This document shows, piece by piece, positions 1 to 4,578 of a stretch of DNA of 6,718 nucleotides. Position 1 is the first letter of the stretch; every line of letters begins with the position of its first letter. Under the pieces are notes generated by a model, which was given only the letters and a program-made list of their open reading frames with translations, had not been told where the DNA came from and ran no database searches. Source of the DNA: Bacteroidota bacterium (GTDB lineage: Bacteria > Bacteroidota > Bacteroidia > UBA7662 > CANHCV01); the NCBI GenBank assembly GCA_027488715.1, contig JAIYBD010000056.1:1-6718 (forward strand). The letters are read 5' to 3'. A program made the position numbers and the translations under genes.

Positions 1-593
1 CCGTTTCCATTGATGGAATAATCGGACGTTTGACCACCCACATTTTGATACGAAGTTTGGAACTCACCGCCATTCTTTTTGGGAATTTTCGTGATGATGT
101 TCACCGTTCCACCAATCGCGCTCGAGCCATACAAAGAAGACCCGCCTCCTCGCACCACTTCAATTCGATCGATGAGGTTGGCGGGAATTTGCTCCAACCC
201 GTACAACCCCATGAGCGGACTGAACAAGGGCCTACCGTTGAACAAAACTTGGGAGTATCCGCCTTGCAATCCATTCATCCGAAGTTGGGTATAGTTGCAG
301 GTTTGGCAGTTGGTTTCCACCCTCAGGCCTGGCTGAAACTTCAAACCTTCGGAAACGTTGCAGGCCTGTAGTTCTCCCAGTGCTTTGCTATCCAAAACGT
401 TGACCATCACGGGTGAATCGGTTTTCTTTTTGAAAGTTTTGGTACCGGTTACAACAAATTCCGGACGAAAAATAGTTTTGATGCTGTCTTGAGATGAAGT
501 GGTTCCTTGGGAAAAGGCCCAACCAACGGAACATTGCAAAATTCCAAAAATTCCAATTGTCCTCCACCAATTCATGTTCAAAATTAAGTCCAT
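1..593 (-). CDS. TonB-dependent outer-membrane receptor, N-terminal part (signal peptide and plug), cut by left edge
   Basis: The reverse strand is open from ATG at 593 to base 1 (197 codons, no stop), so the beta-barrel lies outside the window. Visible in order: a signal peptide with hydrophobic core around residues 12-27; a TonB-box-like segment PEFVVTGTK (44-52); and a plug domain from about residue 60 with LGELQACNVSEGLKFQPGL (72-90), LRMNGLQGGYSQVLFNGRP (104-122), GLEQIP (132-137), and IDRIEVVRGGGSSLYGSSAI (141-160) followed by GGTVNIITK. These are classic plug landmarks of receptors that import siderophores, cobalamin or similar ligands using TonB energy; the substrate cannot be read from this part. 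There is no carboxypeptidase-regulatory-like N-terminal domain. A second in-frame ATG at 575 gives MNWWRT as a more typical basic signal-peptide start, whereas the 593 start adds an acidic MDLILN; either is possible. C96-x-x-C99 in the plug is noted separately. It is divergent from the 793 operon. Confidence 0.93.
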   Translation of the reverse strand, partial: MDLILNMNWWRTIGIFGILQCSVGWAFSQGTTSSQDSIKTIFRPEFVVTGTKTFKKKTDSPVMVNVLDSKALGELQACNVSEGLKFQPGLRVETNCQTCNYTQLRMNGLQGGYSQVLFNGRPLFSPLMGLYGLEQIPANLIDRIEVVRGGGSSLYGSSAIGGTVNIITKIPKKNGGEFQTSYQNVGGQTSDYSINGN

Positions 594-792
594 TTTTCGA
601 TTTAAAAAAATTTTTTAGACCACTCTAAAAATCATTTCACCCGATTCACTTCGTTGAAGAAAACTCATCCTGCTTCCATTTTGTCTATTATCGATGGAAA
701 TAAATGGCTGAAATCTGGGAGTACCCCATGTTTTGAATAACTTCAAGAAAAGGCAATCGAAAATTTTCCAATTTTCCGTATTTTTACCGAGT
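594..792. other. Divergent intergenic region between receptor and deacetylase operon
   Basis: About 200 bases separate the divergent starts, so promoters for both directions should lie here. I see no TAnnTTTG with a properly spaced TTG on either strand. The nearest plus-strand match is TATTTTTA just before the 793 start (one mismatch, no -33 partner). Apart from the 612-631 inverted repeat, no other structure is evident. Confidence 0.5.
612..631. promoter_or_regulatory. Perfect inverted repeat upstream of the receptor gene (possible operator or leader hairpin)
   Basis: The plus strand reads TTTTTAGA, then CCAC, then TCTAAAAA: a perfect 8-base inverted repeat with a 4-base spacer. It ends 18 bases before the receptor's 593 ATG (36 before the 575 ATG), next to an A7/T6 run at 604-616. 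It could be a binding site for a dimeric regulator of the receptor, or an RNA hairpin in its leader. It is AT-rich, so chance is a real alternative. No Fur-box or cobalamin-riboswitch sequence was recognised. Confidence 0.3.
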
Positions 793-1485
793 ATGAACGC
801 TTCAAAAGTAATCCTTACCGTAACAGCCCACCCCGATGATGAGGTGTTGGGATTTGGTGGAACATCGTATGCCTTATCGAAAAAGGGGTACACCATTTTC
901 AACCTCATTTTATCTGGACAAGTCGATGCGCGTCAGCACCGTCCGGATGTTGAAGATTTGCACCGGCATACGGCGAATGCTCAAGAAATCATTGGAGCTG
1001 AAAAACCCATCTTAGGGCCGTTTCCCAATATCAAATTTAATACCGTTCCTCACCTGGATTTGGTTCAATTCATCGAAAAATACATCGAAGAAATCCAACC
1101 CGATTACGTGTTTACACACCATCCTTACGACCTCAACAACGACCATTACCACACCTCCAAAGCATGCCAAGCGGCCATTCGATTGTTCCAAAGAAAACCG
1201 GTGAAACCCATCTCTGGCTTTTATTTCATGGAGATTTTGTCTTCTACCGATTGGGCGTTTCCGGTGGATGGGCAGAATTTTACCCCCACCGCATTTTGGG
1301 AAATTGGAGAAGAGGGCGTTCAAAAGAAAATTGAAGCGCTTCGCTGTTACGAAGGCGTGATGCGCGACTTCCCGCACCCTCGCAGTGAAGAAATCCTGAA
1401 AGGATTGGCCGCCTATCGGGGCGGGCAAGCAGGATTGAGGTATGCCGAAGGATTCCAAGTGGTGTTTCAACAAAATATTTTCTGA
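793..1485 (+). CDS. PIG-L/LmbE-family zinc-dependent N-deacetylase
   Basis: This 230-residue protein has the PIG-L hallmark AHPDDE (residues 12-17) near its N-terminus and a second motif, HHPYDLNNDH (109-118), which together supply the His/Asp zinc ligands and catalytic Asp of the family. PIG-L enzymes hydrolyse N-acetyl groups from amino-sugar conjugates (GlcNAc-PI, GlcNAc-malate, glycan precursors). The body (FNTVPHLDL at 82-90, then EEIQPDYVFTHH) resembles, from memory, LmbE-type proteins of polysaccharide clusters more than the bacillithiol BshB type, which begins with an AHPDDVE form. No signal peptide is seen, so it is probably cytoplasmic. Start choice: ATG 793 places AHPDDE at residue 12, as usual for the family; the frame is open back to a TTG at 733, but those 20 extra residues look unlike a domain. 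The stop overlaps the next start by one base (TGATG), indicating translational coupling. Confidence 0.92.
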   Translation: MNASKVILTVTAHPDDEVLGFGGTSYALSKKGYTIFNLILSGQVDARQHRPDVEDLHRHTANAQEIIGAEKPILGPFPNIKFNTVPHLDLVQFIEKYIEEIQPDYVFTHHPYDLNNDHYHTSKACQAAIRLFQRKPVKPISGFYFMEILSSTDWAFPVDGQNFTPTAFWEIGEEGVQKKIEALRCYEGVMRDFPHPRSEEILKGLAAYRGGQAGLRYAEGFQVVFQQNIF

Positions 1486-2048
1486 TGTATTCCTTGATCA
1501 AAAGAGCCATTGATATTTTGGCGTCCCTGTCTGTATTGATCGTCCTTTCACCCATTTTAATTTTGGTTGCGGTCATCATCTACCTACAAGATTTTGGCAA
1601 TCCTATTTTTAAACAGCAACGAATGGGGAGAAATGGGGAGCCCTTCAACTTCTACAAGTTTAGAAGCATGCCCCTCAACACCCCGAATGTGGAGTCGAAA
1701 GACCGCGATAAACTAACGATTACGCCTTTTGGCAAGATTTTACGCCGTTCCAATTTGGATGAAATTCCGCAGTTGTTCAACATTTTGAATGGCGACATGA
1801 GTTTAATTGGTCCGAGGCCTTCCATCCTCTCCCAAACCGAACTAACCGAGATGCGCAAAGCCAACGGTTCCATTCGGCTTCGTCCGGGCTTAACCGGTTG
1901 GGCGCAAGTGAATGCTTATGATTTCATGCCGAACGAAGTAAAAGCCGAGTTTGATGGGTATTACGCCAAAAACATCAGTTTCGGATTGGATGTGAAAATT
2001 GTTTTGAAAACGTTGGGTTATTTAACCAAAAAACCACCTACTTATTGA
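1485..2048 (+). CDS. Small monotopic sugar-phosphate transferase (PglC-like, bacterial sugar transferase family)
   Basis: This 187-residue protein matches the minimal bacterial sugar transferase (PF02397) fold. KRAIDI (6-11) leads into a single hydrophobic membrane helix (about 12-33) containing Ser22-Pro23, the helix-breaking pair of the reentrant PglC type. It then has KFRSM (58-62), the catalytic Asp92-Glu93 in SNLDEIPQLFNILNGDMSL, SLIGPRP (106-112) and RPGLTGWAQVNA (133-144). Such enzymes transfer a sugar-1-phosphate from a nucleotide sugar to undecaprenyl phosphate at the inner face of the inner membrane, starting assembly of a glycan. The multi-pass N-terminal region of WbaP-type transferases is absent. 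Substrate specificity cannot be read from the sequence. It is the middle gene of a three-gene unit; the next start follows after 1 base. All key residues are intact. Confidence 0.95.
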   Translation: MYSLIKRAIDILASLSVLIVLSPILILVAVIIYLQDFGNPIFKQQRMGRNGEPFNFYKFRSMPLNTPNVESKDRDKLTITPFGKILRRSNLDEIPQLFNILNGDMSLIGPRPSILSQTELTEMRKANGSIRLRPGLTGWAQVNAYDFMPNEVKAEFDGYYAKNISFGLDVKIVLKTLGYLTKKPPTY

Positions 2049-2049
2049 T

Positions 2050-2871
2050 ATGAAAATTGCCTTTTGCACCTGCGTACAAATTGGTTTGAGCTGCATGGAA
2101 GCCATCTACGCTTCCGGGGGTTCTTTGGATTTGATTTTGAGCATTCCCGACGAAAAAGCCAGGAAGAAGTCGGGTAGAATTTATGTAGATGCATTTGCGC
2201 AACAGCATGGAATACCTGTTTTTAAGTCCAACCACATCAACGATGAAGCGGTGAAACAGGAATTGAAGGAACGTGGAATTGACTGGTTGATCATCATTGG
2301 ATGGTCGCAAATTGCTTCGAAAGAAGTCATTTCCATTCCCACCTTTGGAACCATTGGTGCCCACCCTACCCTTTTGCCCGAAGGTCGCGGAAGAGCAGCC
2401 ATTCCATGGGCCATTCTAAAAGGACTATCCCAAACCGGGGTTTCTTTTTTTAAAATGGATGAAGGAGTAGATACAGGAGAAATTTTAGGTCAGGAAATTG
2501 TTCCTATCGCTCCAAATGAAACCGCCACTCTTTTGTACGACAAGGTGAATACCGCTCACGAAACCCTGATTCAGAAGATTTTCCCCTTGTTGAAGCAAGG
2601 AGAAATTCGTGGAACGGTTCAAGATGAATCCAAGGCCACGTATTGGGAAGGTCGCCGTCCGGAAGACGGACAGCTTTTGCCCAACATGACCGTTGCAGAG
2701 GTAGATCGATTGGTTCGTGCTACCACGCGACCCTACCCTGGCGCTTTTTGGATGGATGGACAAAGAAAAGCCGTCATTTGGAGTGGAAGTATGGGTCATC
2801 ACGGCCCGAACGCTCTCCCTTTTGCCGATGGGCATTACACCCCTACCGAGATGGAGTGGGTGGAGGAGTAA
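2050..2871 (+). CDS. Formyltransferase-family protein (sugar/Met-tRNA formyltransferase-like), with Gly in place of catalytic Asn
   Basis: This 273-residue protein contains a formyl_trans_N-type domain (about 1-185). The core reads GAHPTLLPEGRGRAAIPWAI (103-122), followed by TGVSFFKMDEGVDTGEILGQ (129-148). In methionyl-tRNA formyltransferase and ArnA the catalytic set is Asn-x-His plus a downstream Asp. Here His105 and Asp141 are present but the Asn position is Gly103. A C-terminal part (about 190-273) includes DESKATYW (192-199), RRPEDG (202-207) and TRPYPGAF (226-233), which resembles the C-terminal region of Fmt/ArnA-like enzymes. Family chemistry is transfer of formyl from N10-formyl-THF to a primary amine. 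Its place behind a sugar transferase and an amino-sugar deacetylase makes an N-formylated sugar a better guess than Met-tRNA. Whether this subgroup is catalytically active is not visible here. From memory the H-P-x-L-L-P-x-G-R-G-R form recurs in a distinct subgroup, so it is probably not a local mutation. Confidence 0.9.
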   Translation: MKIAFCTCVQIGLSCMEAIYASGGSLDLILSIPDEKARKKSGRIYVDAFAQQHGIPVFKSNHINDEAVKQELKERGIDWLIIIGWSQIASKEVISIPTFGTIGAHPTLLPEGRGRAAIPWAILKGLSQTGVSFFKMDEGVDTGEILGQEIVPIAPNETATLLYDKVNTAHETLIQKIFPLLKQGEIRGTVQDESKATYWEGRRPEDGQLLPNMTVAEVDRLVRATTRPYPGAFWMDGQRKAVIWSGSMGHHGPNALPFADGHYTPTEMEWVEE

Positions 2872-2874
2872 AGA

Positions 2875-2899
2875 GGTGCCTTCGAGAGCCTCATTCACC
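2875..2899 (-). repeat. Palindrome-like 25-base repeat, copy R1 (inverted orientation)
   Basis: It begins 3 bases after the formyltransferase stop. On the minus strand it matches copy R3 (2967-2991) at 21 of 25 positions by eye. Both have GGTG and CACC ends and share the core CCTTCGAG. Confidence 0.7.
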
Positions 2900-2922
2900 G
2901 GGATTCGAAGGACGTAGCCCGA

Positions 2923-2943
2923 GTTCCCTAAGGGTCTCGAAGG
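2923..2943 (+). repeat. Palindrome-like repeat, degenerate copy R2
   Basis: CCTAAGGGTCTCGAAGG (2927-2943) aligns with the right part of R3 (CCTGAGGGCCTCGAAGG), differing at 2 of 17 positions. It sits inside a larger, weaker inverted pair: AGCCC (2916-2920) and GGGCT (2949-2953). Confidence 0.5.
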
Positions 2944-2966
2944 TAGAAGGGCTCAAGGACCGATCT

Positions 2967-2991
2967 GGTGCCTGAGGGCCTCGAAGGCACC
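2967..2991 (+). repeat. Palindrome-like 25-base repeat, copy R3
   Basis: GGTGCCT (2967-2973) and AGGCACC (2985-2991) form a perfect 7-base inverted repeat around GAGGGCCTCGA, so the transcript can fold into a hairpin. It is the best-preserved copy in the window. Confidence 0.75.
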
Positions 2992-3023
2992 GTTTGGAAC
3001 AACTCTCCCTTCGGTCGAAAAAT

Positions 3024-3069
3024 GGTCCCTGAGTTTATCGAGGGGTGGTCCCTGAGTTTACCGAAGTGG
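3024..3069 (+). repeat. Tandem pair of 23-base repeats (copies R4 and R5)
   Basis: Two adjacent 23-base units (3024-3046 and 3047-3069) each start GGTCCCTGAGTTTA and continue with YCGARG; they agree at 19 of 23 positions. They share the CCTGAG and TCGA core with R1-R3, so they look like a divergent branch of the same family. Confidence 0.7.
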
Positions 3070-3129
3070 ATTTATCTCCGGTGACATCAATTCCATTTTT
3101 TTGAAAATCTATTTAACAACGAGACCGGC

Positions 3130-3181
3130 ATAACTCGCTTCGCTCGTGATCCCTAATGGAGGGAGCGGAACACCCATAGAA
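3130..3181 (+). repeat. 52-base direct repeat, copy A
   Basis: It matches 3225-3276 at 44 of 52 positions with no gaps. The shared core is GTGATCCCTAATGG, followed by AGCGG, ACACCCAT and GAA. It is unrelated to the R1-R5 family. I see no coding or RNA-gene identity. Confidence 0.75.
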
Positions 3182-3224
3182 CAGTAATAACTCGAAATGG
3201 AATAAATCCATCGAAACAAACGGG

Positions 3225-3276
3225 ATGACTCGCTTTGCTAGTGATCCCTAATGGGGAAAGCGGTACACCCATTGAA
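3225..3276 (+). repeat. 52-base direct repeat, copy B
   Basis: This is the second copy, offset 95 bases from copy A. Its left end, with the preceding GGG at 3222-3224, forms an imperfect inverted repeat (GGGATGACTCGC against GCTAGTGATCCC, 3222-3248). The differences between A and B are scattered single bases, as in old dispersed repeats and not a recent duplication. Confidence 0.75.
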
Positions 3277-3281
3277 AACCG

Positions 3282-3307
3282 AAGCCACTTCGTGGCTTTA
3301 TTTTTTT
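3282..3307 (+). terminator. Intrinsic terminator downstream of the deacetylase/transferase/formyltransferase operon
   Basis: AAGCCAC (3282-3288), loop TTC, GTGGCTT (3292-3298) is a 7-base stem followed by TTATTTTTTT. On the plus strand this is a good Rho-independent terminator, about 410 bases after the formyltransferase stop. No closer one is obvious. Confidence 0.75.
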
Positions 3308-3351
3308 ATTTGATAACTTTCGCTCAAGCAAGCCTGGCTCAGCAATCAAAT

Positions 3352-3376
3352 AAAAAAACCCAGCAAGCTGGGTTTT
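3352..3376 (-). terminator. Intrinsic terminator of the tRNA-Ser gene
   Basis: On the minus strand CCCAGC, TT, GCTGGG (3359-3372) is followed by seven T (bases 3358-3352). It lies 14 bases past the tRNA 3' end. The plus strand has only four T after the stem, so the main direction is minus. Confidence 0.8.
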
Positions 3377-3386
3377 CAATGGGCAG

Positions 3387-3475
3387 CGGAGGGGGCGGGA
3401 TTCGAACCCGCGGTACCGGTTTCCCAGTACGACAGTTTAGCAAACTGTTGGTTTCAGCCTCTCACCCACCCCTCC
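3387..3475 (-). tRNA. tRNA-Ser (anticodon GCT)
   Basis: This 89-base gene on the reverse strand has acceptor stem GGAGGGG/CCCCTCC, D-arm GGT-GAGAGGCTGAA-ACC, anticodon arm ACAGT-TTGCTAA-ACTGT with anticodon GCT (plus-strand AGC at 3439-3441), and T-arm GCGGG-TTCGAAT-CCCGC. The long variable arm (GTACTGG/CCGGTAC around GAAA) is typical of class II tRNAs, and the discriminator base G fits serine. It reads AGC and AGU codons. CCA is not encoded: the bases after the discriminator are CTG, so CCA must be added enzymatically. Confidence 0.97.
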
Positions 3476-3485
3476 TTTGGGAAGG

Positions 3486-3518
3486 CAAATTTAAGGATTG
3501 TTTTCCTTTATCCACAAA
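3486..3518 (-). promoter_or_regulatory. Bacteroidota-type promoter of tRNA-Ser
   Basis: On the minus strand TTTG (3518-3515) is followed by a 21-base spacer and TAAATTTG (3493-3486), a perfect match to the phylum's TAnnTTTG -7 element with a well-spaced -33 TTG. Initiation would fall near 3480, a few bases before the tRNA 5' end at 3475. Confidence 0.75.
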
Positions 3519-3543
3519 TTTTTTCGACCTTTATTGAACCAAA

Positions 3544-4578
3544 ATGAAAAAATTTCTGATTTTATTTTTTCTCATCCCCCAATTCATTCATTCTCAAAAC
3601 CTAAATTGGGAGATCAACGTTTCAAAAGGCATTGGAACATTTATCCCGCATACCTACAAAATTCGACATCTCGTCTCCGGATATGAAACACCCTATGCCC
3701 TCAACCTAACGAACAAGAAATCAAACACCCAATTTTTCCTTCACTATTTCCCATCCCAGAGCCCATACATTGGTTCGCAATGGGCATTCACCCCTACCCA
3801 TTTCTACCCCATTATCCAGAAATCGAAATTTAGCCTACATTGGTTAGGTGGAGCCGGAATTGCCCGAATTGGAAATCCATTCCATCAAGTTAGCAATCCG
3901 AAAAACATCGCCATCGGTACAAAATGGAATGTTTCCATTCTAACTGGATTCCAAACCAAACTTCAACTCAACAACTGGAGTATCGGCACCGACTTTTTTG
4001 CCCAACACGCGAGCAACGGTTCCTTTAAGAAACCCAACCTTGGGCTAAACTATTTCAACGTCTATTTTTCGGTGGGAAAGACTCTGGCAACTCCTTCCAT
4101 TACTCCTTTGGAAAAAATTTCTGCACCTCGACCATCTTCCTTTTATTCTTCTTTTTGTGCCTTTGTAAATCAAGCAAATTTACCTGGAGCTCCATCATCC
4201 TTCGTGATTTCAGCACAACAAGGATACCTAAAAATGATTTCACTGAAAAAGTTTTTCAATGTTGGATTGGATCTTTTTGCCGATGGCTCCAACCAAAAAA
4301 CATGGTCTCAAATCCAAGGTAAAGATTTAACGGTACTTCAAACCGGACAAATTGGAATCAATGTTGGATATGGATTCTGGGGGAATCAGAAACTAGCAGC
4401 CTTTGTTCAACAGGGCGTTTATGTAAGTTCAAACAATCAATTGGAAGGCCGACTTTATCAACGAATTGGAGTTCGGCATGAAATCACTTCGAAGCTACAA
4501 TTTACCGCATCGTTAAAAACGCACTTCGCTCAGGCCGATCATCTTGAATTTGGCTTGCTCTATCTCTGGAAATCATGA
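3544..4578 (+). CDS. PagL/acyloxyacyl-hydrolase-like outer-membrane beta-barrel protein
   Basis: The 344-residue protein starts with a signal peptide (MKKFLILFFLIPQFIHSQ, cleavage likely near residue 17-18). It then shows alternating aromatic/polar segments typical of an outer-membrane barrel. The key feature is HASNG at 155-159 followed by KKPNLGLN (162-169), which matches the H-x-S-N motif of lipid A 3-O-deacylase PagL (PF09411); PagL removes the 3-position acyl chain of lipid A at the outer membrane. His155 and Ser157 are present. The position of the PagL triad Glu (Ser+12) is Asn169. At 344 residues it is about twice the size of Pseudomonas PagL. After a linker (about 180-198, TPSITPLEKISAPRPSSF) there is a second strand-rich half of unknown role. 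Enzymatic activity is therefore plausible but unproven; a non-catalytic barrel is the alternative. Its ATG follows AACCAAA, and its start region is head-to-head with the tRNA promoter. Confidence 0.75.
   Translation: MKKFLILFFLIPQFIHSQNLNWEINVSKGIGTFIPHTYKIRHLVSGYETPYALNLTNKKSNTQFFLHYFPSQSPYIGSQWAFTPTHFYPIIQKSKFSLHWLGGAGIARIGNPFHQVSNPKNIAIGTKWNVSILTGFQTKLQLNNWSIGTDFFAQHASNGSFKKPNLGLNYFNVYFSVGKTLATPSITPLEKISAPRPSSFYSSFCAFVNQANLPGAPSSFVISAQQGYLKMISLKKFFNVGLDLFADGSNQKTWSQIQGKDLTVLQTGQIGINVGYGFWGNQKLAAFVQQGVYVSSNNQLEGRLYQRIGVRHEITSKLQFTASLKTHFAQADHLEFGLLYLWKS

Larger units (their letters stand above)
2872..3281. other. 410-base non-coding, repeat-rich intergenic region
   Basis: No convincing gene lies between the formyltransferase stop and the terminator at 3282. 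Reading frames entering the region are continuations of shadows of the formyltransferase gene. The stretch holds R1-R5, the two 52-base direct repeats, and a short inverted repeat ATGGA/TCCAT (3197-3211) between the direct repeats. It would form the 3' untranslated end of the operon if transcription runs to the 3282 terminator. Confidence 0.7.

Noticed and set aside
578..585. Minus-strand TAATTTTG matching the Bacteroidota -7 element just before the 575 ATG
   Set aside because: It lies between the two candidate ATGs, would imply a leaderless message, and has no TTG at the right distance upstream. Probably chance in AT-rich sequence.
733..792. Upstream TTG extension of the deacetylase gene (20 more residues)
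   Set aside because: The family's AHPDDE motif normally sits about 10-15 residues from the N-terminus, which fits ATG 793. The extension has no recognisable signal or domain.
1012..1473. 153-codon minus-strand open frame across the deacetylase gene
   Set aside because: It is antisense to a gene with clear catalytic motifs, and its translation shows no recognisable domain.
2485..2898. 137-codon minus-strand open frame across the formyltransferase C-terminus
   Set aside because: It is a shadow of a well-supported gene, and no motif or signal is seen in its translation.
2899..2909. CGGGATTCGAA, identical to 11 bases of the tRNA-Ser T-arm (3396-3406): possible attachment-site remnant
   Set aside because: The match does not extend to the tRNA 3' end as an att site would, no integrase lies between, and the sequence merges into the TCGAAGG repeat family.
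2872..3281. CRISPR array
   Set aside because: The repeats are degenerate, irregularly spaced, in both orientations, and lack unique uniform spacers.
3235..3537. 100-codon plus-strand open frame over the terminators and tRNA
   Set aside because: It overlaps two hairpin terminators and the complete tRNA-Ser, so coding is implausible.
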